Below are positions 36,639 through 45,604 of a DNA stretch of 64,000 bases, in pieces. The notes beneath the pieces were generated by a model. The model worked only from the letters and a program-made list of their open reading frames with translations. It was not told the origin of the DNA and made no database searches. Made by a program: the position numbers and the translations under genes. The stretch is from an uncultured Lachnospiraceae bacterium (GTDB lineage: Bacteria; Bacillota; Clostridia; Lachnospirales; Lachnospiraceae): the NCBI GenBank assembly GCA_910577955.1, contig CAJTNC010000001.1, positions 124,001 to 188,000 of the forward strand, read 5' to 3'. The first letter of the stretch is position 1, and each line of letters begins with the position of its first letter.

Positions 36639-37571
36639 ATGAGATTGAAAGCACTAAGTCATTATAACGGAGACATGGATACAAGGTTTGGAGATTGCAT
36701 ATTACTGTATGATAGCCTTTCCTTGGTAGTATATGATTGTGGACATCTTGAACATGCAGGTGAGATTGAAAAAGTTCTTAAAAAAAATCCTTTGGTTTCC
36801 CAAGTATATATTGTTATTTCGCATAACGATAGTGATCATACAGATGGAGTTGATAGCTTGATGGAGTACTTATATAGTAATGGATATAATGTAACTGTAT
36901 ACTCTTCTTTGTACTTAAAAAGTGCAAGAAAGGTATTGGAGCTGCTCAATGATGAGCGCAGAACATTACCTGCAACAAAACGACATATCTTAGAAACTTT
37001 TGATAAAATAAAAGGTATTGTTGAAAAAGCTCAAGAGTATGGGTTTACAATAAAAAATGCTACTATAGGTACAAAAGTATTATCGGGAAGTATTGTTGGA
37101 CCAACAGAAGATGAGTTTGCGGCAGTTGTCGCACAGGCTATAGAAGATGATAATATTACAAAAATAGATGGGGAAACTGTAATGAATGCTGCAAGTGTGC
37201 AGTTAAAATATAAACTGGATAGTGCGGAAACGATTCTTCTATGTGGAGATGCATCGCCAGCTTACTTACATAACCTCGATAATTATGATTTAATTCAACT
37301 TCCTCATCATGGAAAAATGGATAATGCAGTAGAAATATTTAATGATTTAAAGGATTCTTATAGCAAAACTTATCTAATATCTGATAATACAGGCTCTGGA
37401 ACTACTAGTGGCGGTTCTGATAAGTTAGTGGAATTCATGAAAAACGAACATTATAGTCCAGCATTAAATACAAAAAGTGGTGTAGTATCCATACCTAATA
37501 ATGTATATGGCTGTAATTCTAACAATAAAATGCAAGGGGTGAAACTGGGTGAGATGGATTGTAAGTTCTGA
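36639..37571 (+). CDS. ComEC-like metallo-beta-lactamase-fold hydrolase
   Basis: 310 aa, ATG 36639 after GGGGGG. Metal-binding motif SHNDSDHTDG (HxDxDH type, about residues 66-75), the later aspartate in LLCGDASPAY and histidines in LPHHG complete the binuclear site expected of ComEC/Rec2-like MBL proteins. There is no transmembrane part, so it is a free cytosolic enzyme. Insertion of about 100 aa between the motifs. Related soluble domains act on nucleic acids; the substrate is unknown. The 3' end overlaps the next gene by 23 bp. Confidence 0.75.
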   Translation: MRLKALSHYNGDMDTRFGDCILLYDSLSLVVYDCGHLEHAGEIEKVLKKNPLVSQVYIVISHNDSDHTDGVDSLMEYLYSNGYNVTVYSSLYLKSARKVLELLNDERRTLPATKRHILETFDKIKGIVEKAQEYGFTIKNATIGTKVLSGSIVGPTEDEFAAVVAQAIEDDNITKIDGETVMNAASVQLKYKLDSAETILLCGDASPAYLHNLDNYDLIQLPHHGKMDNAVEIFNDLKDSYSKTYLISDNTGSGTTSGGSDKLVEFMKNEHYSPALNTKSGVVSIPNNVYGCNSNNKMQGVKLGEMDCKF

Positions 37572-38100
37572 TCCCAAGATTTTTGTGAATAGAAATCATA
37601 TGTCTGCAAGATTACAATACATCCATTCTGTTACTGATACAACAGCAACAGAATGGATGACAACCCAGAAAAGTACTGATATGCCTAAACCATTTTTTTA
37701 TTGTATGACCAACGACGGACTAAAAGGAACATTTATAACGGCACATATAGATGAAGTCTACCAACTGTGTTCTTTACAGGAGATAGCACAGGGTGATTTT
37801 GTGGTAGCTAATACATGTATTTGGAAAAAATCATCAAATAAGCAAATATTATATTGTATGATGCAGGTAAATAAACAGATAGAACTCTGGTTTTCTAAAC
37901 AAGCTTTGACAGTGGAAAAAAATTATAATTTACGTCAGTCCACCGTACTAAGTAATGTTGGGGATTTTGGCTTTAATAGCTCCCTCTCGGAACGCCTGCT
38001 TTTTTCTAACAGACGTAAGGGATTCATGAAAGCTGTTTCTATTGCTTTCAATAAGGTGTCACCTATTATATTACCAGAAGACTATGGGGGTATTGTATGA
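37549..38100 (+). CDS. Unknown protein of the MBL cassette
   Basis: 183 aa from GTG 37549, well placed behind AAGGGGTGA within the end of the MBL gene, so translation is coupled. Mixed alpha/beta, no signal peptide, no recognised domain. Features include CMTNDGLKGTFITAHIDEVY and a C-terminal basic FSNRRKGFMKAV. Overlaps the following membrane-protein gene by 4 bp (ATGA), so the three products are probably made in fixed ratio and may form a complex. Confidence 0.6.
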   Translation: MRWIVSSDPKIFVNRNHMSARLQYIHSVTDTTATEWMTTQKSTDMPKPFFYCMTNDGLKGTFITAHIDEVYQLCSLQEIAQGDFVVANTCIWKKSSNKQILYCMMQVNKQIELWFSKQALTVEKNYNLRQSTVLSNVGDFGFNSSLSERLLFSNRRKGFMKAVSIAFNKVSPIILPEDYGGIV

Positions 38101-38603
38101 GCAATTTTATTGAAAAATTAGGTTCTTATCAAATTATGACAAATTTGTTACCGGGCGTGTTTTTTGGAATGACGTTGAATTTGTTACTGGGAATACCAAT
38201 GCCATTTGAAAATACTGGCGAAAGAATTATGGTTTATTATTTTATGGGATTTGTTGTCAATAGAATCAGTTCTTTAATTGTGAAGCCTCTTTTAAAAAAG
38301 TGCAAATTTATTTCTGAGACATCCTATTCCAATTATACTAGAGCAGCAAAAGTAGATTCAAAGATAGACGTATTATCTGAGGCAAATAATTATTTTAGAG
38401 CATTATTGACAAGTTCTATACTATTGATTGTAGTATCAATAATACGAATTTCTCTTTGGAAGATAGAATGGGTTTCCTCAAATTGGAAATGGATGTCCAT
38501 GATATTTTTAGTAATACTATTTTTGTTTTCATATAAGAAACAAACAAAATTTATAAGCAAATATGTTGAGATAACAAATGAACAACAAACACCTGAAGCA
38601 TAG
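38097..38603 (+). CDS. Four-helix membrane protein of the MBL cassette
   Basis: 168 aa, ATG overlapping the preceding stop. Hydrophobic segments around residues 13-34, 45-62, 100-120 and 127-145 with a soluble loop between the second and third. Starts with IEKLGSYQIMTNLLPG. No known family. In defence cassettes the last, membrane-embedded protein is often the killing effector; that role is inference. Confidence 0.6.
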   Translation: MSNFIEKLGSYQIMTNLLPGVFFGMTLNLLLGIPMPFENTGERIMVYYFMGFVVNRISSLIVKPLLKKCKFISETSYSNYTRAAKVDSKIDVLSEANNYFRALLTSSILLIVVSIIRISLWKIEWVSSNWKWMSMIFLVILFLFSYKKQTKFISKYVEITNEQQTPEA

Positions 38604-38724
38604 ATTAGTATAAAAAGGTATAGTGAGTTGAAGCATTTTCTCAGAAATATTAAATCTGGTCATTTATCTTTAACCAAATTAAGTAATGCAATTGAAAAAG
38701 CGCTTTAGCATATGGAAGTAAAAA

Positions 38725-38754
38725 AGCATTGAAAAATCCAGTGTTTTCAATGCT
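38725..38754 (-). terminator. Intrinsic terminator of tRNA-Arg
   Basis: AGCATTGAAAA (38725-38735) and TTTTCAATGCT (38744-38754) are a perfect 11-bp inverted repeat with an 8-base loop; on the minus strand a TTTTT run follows. It lies 6 bp beyond the tRNA 3' end. Confidence 0.75.
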
Positions 38755-38760
38755 TTCCAG

Positions 38761-38834
38761 CGTCCACGAGAGGATTTGAACCTCCGACCCCACGCTTAGG
38801 AGGCGTGTGCTCTATCCAGCTGAGCTACGTGGAC
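38761..38834 (-). tRNA. tRNA-Arg (anticodon CCT)
   Basis: 74 nt cloverleaf on the minus strand: acceptor GTCCACG pairs with CGTGGAC, discriminator G, D-loop AGCTCAGCTGGATAGAGC, anticodon stem CACGC/GCGTG around CTCCTAA (anticodon CCT, codon AGG), T-arm with GGTTCAAATCC. The 3' CCA is not encoded. The A+T-rich island lies directly beyond its 3' end, the side used by tRNA-targeting integrases. Confidence 0.95.
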
Positions 38835-38892
38835 TTACATAAATACTCTGCCACATAGTTTATCACAAACAAATAGCAAACGCAATAAAAAG

Positions 38893-40374
38893 TTATCGCC
38901 GCCATCTGCGCTTTGCGAAACGGCGCTCCTTTTTTCTGATGCGTTTGTCACGGCGAAGCTGTTTTTTGCGCTGCCGTTCATGTTTGTAGTCGGGCCTTCC
39001 GGAAAAAACAGAGTGCAGGATCAGAAAGGAGACCGTGACAACAGTAAGTCCTGAAATGATCAGCACCAGCATTTTTATATTGATAAAAATGACATTGTCC
39101 GGCCTGCCGCTCACCGGCTCTTCATCGCTGTCAAAGCTGTAGGCGAGTATGTTGCGGGAGGAAAAAACGATCCTTCCCGAGCCGACAGGCGTACCGTAAT
39201 AGTAATATGTAATCTCGGCAATCTCATTTTCTTTCAGTTCCCCGGCTTCATAGTCTATCTTTGAGGTGAGGCCGGCAAAATCGGACATATTGGGAAGTAC
39301 CACATATCCGTCGGGAGCAATGGAAAGGATCGGCGAGGAATCGCCGAAAATATCGCTTCCGGTGTAGAAAAAACTGGAATTGCTGATGATATGACGCTTG
39401 TCATGATCAGCGATATTTGCTTTTGTGAAATTCTGATAGCCATAGTCAAACAGAATCCTCGTATCCGTAAACTGAGCGGGGGATTCTTCTTTCATTACGA
39501 CGCAGATCAAACGCATGCCGGCCTGCTCGCAGCCGGTGATAAGAGTCTGCCTCGCGTCGTCGGTGTAGCCGGTTTTGCCGCCGATGATCCCTTCGTAAGA
39601 ATATGTTCCGTTGATGAGGTCGTGCTTGTTTGTCTTATAAAAATCATCGGGCTGCCCTTCGGAAGGAACAAAATGGTAGGTGGCGGTGTTGCCGATGCGC
39701 CGCAGCACGTCGTTCTGAAAATAGGCATTTGCAATCAGGGCAAGGTCATAAGCGCTTGTATAATGATCTTCGTCAAACAAGCCATTGGCGTTGGTAAAAT
39801 GCGTATTCCGGCAGCCAAGTTCCGCCGCCCGGTCGTTCATCATTTCGGCAAAATCTTCCAGAGAACCTGCGACATGTTCTGCCACGGCGTTGGCGACTTC
39901 ATTGGCGGAAGCCACCATGATACCGTAAAGACATTCTTCTAATGTAAGGTATTCCCCCGCGTCCATGCCCATGTTGGAACCGTCGGTAGGGACGGCGCTT
40001 ACGGCTTCGTAGGAAAAATGTACGGTCTCATTCAGAGCGCACTGCTCCGCAGCGATCAGGCAGGTCAGCATCTTCGTAGTGCTGGCGGGATAAAGCTCTT
40101 CGTGGATATTTTTGGCATACAGGATAGTGCCTGTCTCGGCCTCCATTAAAATGGCAGACTGTGCCGTGACAGCGGGACCCTTAGGCCAACTGGGAAGGTC
40201 ATTTGTCTGCACTGGAAGTAAAAGCCGCTCATCTGCCGCCTGCTGAAAGCTGTTTTGAGCCTTGTCCTCAGGTGCGGCGAGGACAGGAAAAGAAGCCTGC
40301 ATCAAAACAGATACAGACAAAAAAGCGGCTGTAATATAAGATAAAAAGAGTTTTTTCTTTTGAAAAGTCATCAT
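38893..40374 (-). CDS. D-alanyl-D-alanine carboxypeptidase (PBP5/DacF type)
   Basis: 493 aa from ATG 40374, chosen for AGGAGAAAG upstream; an ATG pair at 40398 would add 8 residues. Signal peptide, then S11 peptidase domain with SxxK (ASTTK, serine about residue 98), SAN (VASANE) and KTG (GGKTGYT) motifs. It trims the terminal D-Ala of peptidoglycan stem peptides. Unlike classical PBP5, a transmembrane helix and very basic tail (KKQLRRDKRIRKKERRF) close the protein, so it is anchored at the C terminus. Confidence 0.9.
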   Translation of the reverse strand: MMTFQKKKLFLSYITAAFLSVSVLMQASFPVLAAPEDKAQNSFQQAADERLLLPVQTNDLPSWPKGPAVTAQSAILMEAETGTILYAKNIHEELYPASTTKMLTCLIAAEQCALNETVHFSYEAVSAVPTDGSNMGMDAGEYLTLEECLYGIMVASANEVANAVAEHVAGSLEDFAEMMNDRAAELGCRNTHFTNANGLFDEDHYTSAYDLALIANAYFQNDVLRRIGNTATYHFVPSEGQPDDFYKTNKHDLINGTYSYEGIIGGKTGYTDDARQTLITGCEQAGMRLICVVMKEESPAQFTDTRILFDYGYQNFTKANIADHDKRHIISNSSFFYTGSDIFGDSSPILSIAPDGYVVLPNMSDFAGLTSKIDYEAGELKENEIAEITYYYYGTPVGSGRIVFSSRNILAYSFDSDEEPVSGRPDNVIFINIKMLVLIISGLTVVTVSFLILHSVFSGRPDYKHERQRKKQLRRDKRIRKKERRFAKRRWRR

Positions 40375-40480
40375 TTGCTTTCTCCTATAAATCATCATAT
40401 CATAATTCCTTTCATTTTTCAGTAAGATTCTGGGAAAATTTGATTGAAATGAGGCAGGGTTGGCGGATAGGGCGCGGTTG

Positions 40481-40508
40481 TTGACTTTTTAAAGAAAAAG
40501 AGTAAAAT
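40481..40508 (+). promoter_or_regulatory. Promoter of trmB and possibly the antiporter operon
   Basis: TTGACT (40481-40486), 16-bp spacer, TAAAAT (40503-40508), 40 bp upstream of the trmB start. No other convincing promoter was found before mrpE, which follows trmB by 52 bp. Confidence 0.6.
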
Positions 40509-40547
40509 AGGGAAGAAAAGTCTGCGAAAAGCGGGAAAGAGGTGGCT

Positions 40548-41192
40548 ATGAGACTGCGGAATATACCCGGTGCCAGAGAGGCGATCGGCGTAAGTGAATA
40601 TGTGATCCCGGAGGAGAGAGAATGCGCCGGAAAGTGGAGTGAACTTTTCGGAAACGGGCAGTCTCTCCATATAGAGATAGGAACAGGAAAGGGACGGTTT
40701 ATCACGGAACTTGCGGCGCAGCATCCGGAAGTCAATTATGTGGGCATTGAGAAATATTCCAGTGTGCTTCTCAAAGCCATGCATAAAGTGGAGGAGAATT
40801 CGATTTCAAATGTTTTGTTTATGCGCATGGATGCAGAGCATATTTTACGCTATTTTGAGAAAAATGAGGTGGAGAGAATCTATCTGAATTTTTCCGATCC
40901 GTGGCCTAAAGAGCGGCATGCCAAAAGGCGGTTGGTTTCAAGGGAATTTCTTGACCGCTACAGGATTTTGTTAAAGCAGGGCGGTCATCTGGAGTTTAAG
41001 ACGGATAACAGGGACTTATTTGATTTTGGAGTCGGGCAGACGGAGATTGCCCGCTGGGAGATCATGGAGATCACTTACGACCTGCACAACGATGAAAGGA
41101 TGAACGCCGGCAATATTATGACGGAATATGAGGAGCGGTTTTCTGCTAAGGGAAATCCGATCTGCAAATACATCATTCGGCCGAAAGACTGA
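40548..41192 (+). CDS. trmB: tRNA (guanine-N7-)-methyltransferase
   Basis: 214 aa from ATG 40548 (AAGAGGTGG upstream). SAM-binding EIGTGKGRFI, the hallmark SDPWPKERHAKRRLV and a C-terminal TEYEERF motif identify TrmB, which makes m7G46 in tRNA variable loops. Cytosolic, monofunctional, normal length. It precedes the Mrp operon on the same strand. Confidence 0.97.
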   Translation: MRLRNIPGAREAIGVSEYVIPEERECAGKWSELFGNGQSLHIEIGTGKGRFITELAAQHPEVNYVGIEKYSSVLLKAMHKVEENSISNVLFMRMDAEHILRYFEKNEVERIYLNFSDPWPKERHAKRRLVSREFLDRYRILLKQGGHLEFKTDNRDLFDFGVGQTEIARWEIMEITYDLHNDERMNAGNIMTEYEERFSAKGNPICKYIIRPKD

Positions 41193-41244
41193 GGATCCTG
41201 CGGGATGGAAAGCCTGTGTGTCTGTTTAGGGCGGTGGAAGAAAT

Positions 41245-41721
41245 ATGTTTATAGTACTGTTGCTTATCTGGTTCATATTTAATGGAAAGATCACATGGGA
41301 GCTAACGATACTGGGTGTCATTCTGTGCGCCGGTATCTATTTTTTCATGTGCAGATTTATGGATTTCAGCCTGAAAAAGGATGTGGCGCTGGTGCGTCTT
41401 AGCGTATTCTTTTTGTACTATACAGGAATTCTGGTAACGGAGATCGTAAAATCCAATATAGAGGTCATGCGCCTTGTGCTTACGGACAAAGAGATCGTGG
41501 AACCTGTGATCATAGAGTATAATACCCGCCTGAAAACAAGGCTGGGCAGGGTGATTCTTGCGAATTCCATTACGCTGACGCCGGGAACGATCACAATTTC
41601 TCTGGAGGAAGATCAACTGATTATCCACTGTCTGGACAGATCGATGGCGGCGGGGATCGATGATCTCGTATTTGAGAAACTGTTGATAAAGATGGAAAAT
41701 ATGGACGGGACTGCGGTCTGA
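41245..41721 (+). CDS. mrpE: Mrp antiporter subunit E (MnhE/MbhA)
   Basis: 158 aa with two or three N-terminal membrane helices and a soluble C-terminal domain containing ILANSITLTPGT, the conserved MnhE signature, and LIIHCLDRS. First gene of a ten-gene block in the order E, F, G, DUF4040, B, C and four proton channels, which equals the membrane module order of Mbh-type complexes. No hydrogenase genes follow. Confidence 0.9.
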   Translation: MFIVLLLIWFIFNGKITWELTILGVILCAGIYFFMCRFMDFSLKKDVALVRLSVFFLYYTGILVTEIVKSNIEVMRLVLTDKEIVEPVIIEYNTRLKTRLGRVILANSITLTPGTITISLEEDQLIIHCLDRSMAAGIDDLVFEKLLIKMENMDGTAV

Positions 41722-41726
41722 GAGAA

Positions 41727-42098
41727 ATGGAGAATGCGATGCAGCTTGTACAGCAATATTCCCAAATTTTTCATATTATTTTAGTGATTTTGGCATTACT
41801 TACGGTATGCTGTCTCATCAGGGCGGTGTTTGGTCCGACGATAGCAGACAGGCTCGTGGCGGTGAACATGATGGGAACTATCGTCATGGTGATCATCGCT
41901 GTCCTCGCGTTACTGATGGAAGAGGATTATCTGGTGGATATCTGTCTGATCTATGCGATGATCAGTTTCCTCGCGGTGGTGGTACTCACAAAAGTATATA
42001 CAGGAGTATATAAAGAACACCGGGCGCATCTGGAGAAGAAAGAGCGGGAAGAGGCGCGTAAAGGCGGCGGTGCGGAGAGCGCGGAAGGGGCAAGATGA
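41727..42098 (+). CDS. mrpF: Mrp antiporter subunit F (MnhF/MbhB)
   Basis: 123 aa with three membrane helices; the GPTIADRLVAVN motif between the first two is the MnhF signature. A charged C-terminal tail of about 30 aa is longer than usual. Overlaps mrpG by 4 bp (ATGA). Confidence 0.9.
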   Translation: MENAMQLVQQYSQIFHIILVILALLTVCCLIRAVFGPTIADRLVAVNMMGTIVMVIIAVLALLMEEDYLVDICLIYAMISFLAVVVLTKVYTGVYKEHRAHLEKKEREEARKGGGAESAEGAR

Positions 42099-42436
42099 CA
42101 ATGGAGTGGATCAGGTTTATTCTGGGTACGGGGCTTTTGATCACGGGTGCGGTGACATTTTTACTGGAGATTTTCGGTGTATTTAAGTTCCGGTATGTGC
42201 TCAACAGGATGCAGGTTGCGGCGATGGGGGATACTCTCGGCATCGGTGCGTCCCTTGTGGGGCTGATGATCTTGTTTGGTTTTCGGTTCGTGACGTTCAA
42301 ACTGGCGTTGGTTTTGATATTTTTATGGTGCGCGTCGCCGGTGTCTTCCCATTTGATCTCAAGGCTGGAATACACGGTGGATGAGGAGTTGGATCAGTTC
42401 TGCGAAGTGGATGCGGCAGAGAAAGAAAGAGAGTAA
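42095..42436 (+). CDS. mrpG: Mrp antiporter subunit G (MnhG/MbhC)
   Basis: 113 aa, three hydrophobic helices, with the FKFRYVLNRMQVAAMGDTLG segment typical of MnhG. Translationally coupled to mrpF. A short acidic tail follows the last helix. Confidence 0.9.
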   Translation: MTMEWIRFILGTGLLITGAVTFLLEIFGVFKFRYVLNRMQVAAMGDTLGIGASLVGLMILFGFRFVTFKLALVLIFLWCASPVSSHLISRLEYTVDEELDQFCEVDAAEKERE

Positions 42437-42470
42437 GCTTTCGGAACAGGGATGCATGGGGGAGAAAGAG

Positions 42471-42731
42471 ATGCAGATTTTTCAATATATTTTACTTGCC
42501 TTTTTAGTGATCTGCGCCGTGTCGGTGAGTTTTTCAAAGCGGCTTTTAAATTCCATTTTAATATTTATGTCATACAGTCTGATCATGTCGATCATCTGGA
42601 TCTTGCTTGAATCCCCGGATCTTGCCATCACGGAAGCGGCGGTGGGTGCGGGCGTTACAAGCGTGCTGTTTTTTGCGACGCTTAAAAAAATCCACGCGAT
42701 CAGAGAGGAGGACGAGGAGGATTATGAGTAG
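42471..42731 (+). CDS. DUF4040/MbhD-like antiporter subunit
   Basis: 86 aa from ATG 42471 (GGGGGAGA upstream; an earlier in-frame ATG at 42456 is possible). Three short helices with SPDLAITEAAVGAG, the conserved motif of MbhD and of the C-terminal part of MrpA. Overlaps the mrpB start by 8 bp. In canonical Mrp this piece is fused to MrpA; here it is free, as in Mbh complexes. Confidence 0.85.
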   Translation: MQIFQYILLAFLVICAVSVSFSKRLLNSILIFMSYSLIMSIIWILLESPDLAITEAAVGAGVTSVLFFATLKKIHAIREEDEEDYE

Positions 42732-43695
42732 ACTGCTTTCTGAGGATGAATACGGCAGACGGCCGGTGGGCGCGTTTAAGCAGTGGGTGAACGGGATCAA
42801 AGACCCGTATCTGAACAACGTGGAGATCGGGGAGGAAGTGCAGAAAGAGGAGAGCGAGGAATTGCTGCGGGAACATCAGGAAGAGATCATTTCTGTGCTC
42901 AGGCGGGTTCACGACGTGGCAAATAACAGCCAGTATACGCTGTTTCGGAAGTTCTACAAAGCGGCAGCGTTTATCTGCTGTGTGACATTGACGGCGCTGC
43001 TGCTCATCACGGTGGCTTATCTGCCGCCGGTGGGCAATGGGGAAAATCCTGCCCACAATGAAGTTGCCGCAAAATATATCGAGGACGGCCTGCAGGATAC
43101 CGGTGCGGTAAATATTGTGACGGGCATGATTTTAGATTATCGCGCGTTTGACACGTTCGGGGAATCCAACGTACTGTTTATAGCGACCTGCACCGTGCTT
43201 ATCCTGATGAGGAACGATAAAATGAAAGGGAAAGGCAGCGCGGAGGAAGAGGAGAAGCGGGACAGTTTCTATGAACCGAAAAATGATAAGATATTGCAGA
43301 CGGCGGCCACGGTATTAGTCCCGTTCATTATTCTGTTTGGGATCTATGTGATATTGAACGGCCACCTTTCACCGGGCGGCGGGTTTTCAGGCGGAGCTAT
43401 CATCGGCGCTGGGCTGATCTTGTATTTGAACGCTTTCGGTTTCGAGAAAACAGAGCGATTTTTCACCGCAAAGACCTATAAATGGATCAGTTTCTCGGCG
43501 TTAAGTTTTTATTGTCTGGCGAAAAGTTATTCGTTCTATACCGGCGCCCATCATCTGGAGAGCGGAATTCCTCTGGGAACTCCGGGGAATATATTGAGCA
43601 GCGGTCTGATCCTGCCCCTCAATATCTGTGTGGGGCTGGTGGTTGCCTGCACGATGTACGCCTTTTTCGCGTTGTTCCGCAAAGGAGGATTCTGA
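42724..43695 (+). CDS. mrpB: Fused MbhE/MrpB-like subunit
   Basis: 323 aa from ATG 42724. N-terminal about 85 residues are soluble and acidic. Then a helix and the segment GLQDTGAVNIVTGMILDYRAFDT (MbhE-like) are followed, from about residue 190, by the MnhB domain with LNGHLSPGGGFSGG. Combining MbhE- and MbhF-type domains in one chain is seen in other Firmicutes Mrp-like operons. The N-terminal soluble extension is unusual. Confidence 0.8.
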   Translation: MSRLLSEDEYGRRPVGAFKQWVNGIKDPYLNNVEIGEEVQKEESEELLREHQEEIISVLRRVHDVANNSQYTLFRKFYKAAAFICCVTLTALLLITVAYLPPVGNGENPAHNEVAAKYIEDGLQDTGAVNIVTGMILDYRAFDTFGESNVLFIATCTVLILMRNDKMKGKGSAEEEEKRDSFYEPKNDKILQTAATVLVPFIILFGIYVILNGHLSPGGGFSGGAIIGAGLILYLNAFGFEKTERFFTAKTYKWISFSALSFYCLAKSYSFYTGAHHLESGIPLGTPGNILSSGLILPLNICVGLVVACTMYAFFALFRKGGF

Positions 43696-43697
43696 AG

Positions 43698-44075
43698 ATG
43701 GCTGAGACAAACTTTTTGTTGAATTACGGGGAAGAGGTGGCCATTTTACTTTTTGGCATCGGTTTTGCGAATCTGTTGATTCAGAAAAATCTGATCAAAA
43801 AGATCATCGGCTTAAACATCATGGATACGGCGGTCTATCTGTTTTTGGCGGAGAAAGGGTATATCACCGGCAGGATGGCGCCGATCGTGACAGACGGCGT
43901 GCAGGATGTGGAGGCCTATATCAACCCGATTCCCAGCGGTCTTGTGCTGACGGGCATCGTGGTGTCTGTTTCGGTGACTGCGTTGATGCTTTCGCTCACC
44001 GTGCGCCTCTACAGACGCTATCATACGTTGGATCTGGATGAGATATCCATACAGCTCAGGAAGGAGGGGCTTTGA
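43698..44075 (+). CDS. mrpC: Mrp antiporter subunit C (NuoK-like)
   Basis: 125 aa from ATG 43698, with AAAGGAGG upstream. Three helices, NuoK/MnhC family, containing KKIIGLNIMDTAVYLFL and the conserved DPxPxxLVLTGIVVS-type segment in the form INPIPSGLVLTGIVVS. The stop codon overlaps the next start (TGATG). Confidence 0.9.
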   Translation: MAETNFLLNYGEEVAILLFGIGFANLLIQKNLIKKIIGLNIMDTAVYLFLAEKGYITGRMAPIVTDGVQDVEAYINPIPSGLVLTGIVVSVSVTALMLSLTVRLYRRYHTLDLDEISIQLRKEGL

Positions 44076-45589
44076 TGGATTTTATACAAAATGTGCCCTT
44101 TTTTTCCATTATGATTTCCATGTTTTCCGGCATTGTATCCTCCGTTCTATCCGAGAAATGGGCGAAACGCCTGAATACGGCGGTGATTCTTGCGGTCTGC
44201 GGGATGTCGGGGGCACTGCTTGCTTATCTTTGCAGGACAGGAACAGGCAGTTATATCTTTATGATGGGGCACTTTCCTGCGCCTTGGGGCAATGAACTCC
44301 GGGCGGGGGCGCTGGAGGCCGGCATGGCCATGTTTTTTAGTATAGTCATGCTTCTTTCCATGACCGGGGGCAGAAAGAAACTGTTCGATGAGGTGGAGTA
44401 TTCTAAGCATAATATCTACTACATTTTAGTGGACATGATGCTCAGTTCGCTGCTTGCGCTTGTCTATACCAACGACCTGTTTACGGCCTATGTCTTTGTG
44501 GAGATCAATACGATCGCCGCCTGCGGTCTGATCATGATCAGGCAGAACGGAAGGACTATCGAGGCGGCAGTCCGCTACATGATCATGAGTCTTCTGGGTT
44601 CCGGCCTTTTGTTAATGGGGATCTGCATGTTGTATGATCTCACCGGTCATCTGCTGATGAGCAATATCAGTCAGGTTATGGCGGAGATCATGGCGGACGG
44701 TACGTACCGGATTCCGATGCTCGTGACGGTGGGGATCATGACCATCGGTCTTGCAATCAAAAGCGCTCTGTATCCCTGCCATGCATGGCTGCCGGACGCC
44801 TACGGTTATTCCACAGTGTCCTCGGCGGCGATGCTGTCTTCGCTGGTATCAAAGGGCTATATTTTTCTGTTGATTAAAATTTTTTACAGGGTAATCGGGT
44901 TAGACATTATTTACGGCAGCCACATTATCGGCGTTCTCTTTATATTTGGACTGTGCGGTATGCTGTTCGGTTCTTTCAGCGCTATCGGTGAGAAAGATAT
45001 CAGAAGGATGATCGCGTTTTCTTCGGTGGCTCAAATCGGCTATATTTATATGGGTTTCGGCCTCGGGACAAACGAAGGCATGGTGGCCAGCGTTTACCAT
45101 ATTCTTGTCCATGCGGCCACGAAATCTCTGTTGTTTATCAGCGCCATAGGACTGACAGATGTGTCAGGTGGCAGCAGGAGTTTTTTTGCGCTGAACGGTT
45201 CCGCATATCGCAATAAGATAGCGGGGGTGGGCTTTGCGGTAGGCTCCCTCTCCATGGTGGGGATTCCGATCTTTTCCGGTTTTGTCAGCAAGCTTTTGTT
45301 TGCGAAGGCGGCCATCATCAATCCCACTTGGAAGATGTTTCCCACGGTGATCATACTGGCGGTCAGCACGATTTTGAACGCGATCTATTTCCTGAAGACG
45401 GTGATCCGCGTCTATACGCCGGAGAAGCAGTCTGTAGTGGAGGAAAAAGGGTATTACAGTGTATGTTGGAAAGAACAGAAACTGTATACGCTGACGATCA
45501 TCCTGTTTGTGATCCTCAATCTGATCTTAGGTATGAGTTCCCAACCGATCATTCATCTGATCGAAACGGGGCTTGCAAATTTTGCATAG
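44075..45589 (+). CDS. mrpD: Proton-translocating antiporter subunit 1 (MrpD/NuoN type)
   Basis: 504 aa, ATG 44075 (AAGGAGGGG upstream; TTG 44072 too close). Multi-helix membrane protein of the NuoL/M/N superfamily. IKSALYPCHAWLPDAYGYST carries the half-channel lysine and the W-L-PDA signature; VEINTIAACGLIMI supplies the conserved acidic residue. First of four paralogous channel proteins in a row. Confidence 0.85.
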   Translation: MDFIQNVPFFSIMISMFSGIVSSVLSEKWAKRLNTAVILAVCGMSGALLAYLCRTGTGSYIFMMGHFPAPWGNELRAGALEAGMAMFFSIVMLLSMTGGRKKLFDEVEYSKHNIYYILVDMMLSSLLALVYTNDLFTAYVFVEINTIAACGLIMIRQNGRTIEAAVRYMIMSLLGSGLLLMGICMLYDLTGHLLMSNISQVMAEIMADGTYRIPMLVTVGIMTIGLAIKSALYPCHAWLPDAYGYSTVSSAAMLSSLVSKGYIFLLIKIFYRVIGLDIIYGSHIIGVLFIFGLCGMLFGSFSAIGEKDIRRMIAFSSVAQIGYIYMGFGLGTNEGMVASVYHILVHAATKSLLFISAIGLTDVSGGSRSFFALNGSAYRNKIAGVGFAVGSLSMVGIPIFSGFVSKLLFAKAAIINPTWKMFPTVIILAVSTILNAIYFLKTVIRVYTPEKQSVVEEKGYYSVCWKEQKLYTLTIILFVILNLILGMSSQPIIHLIETGLANFA

Positions 45590-45604
45590 ACAAATGGAAA
45601 GGAC

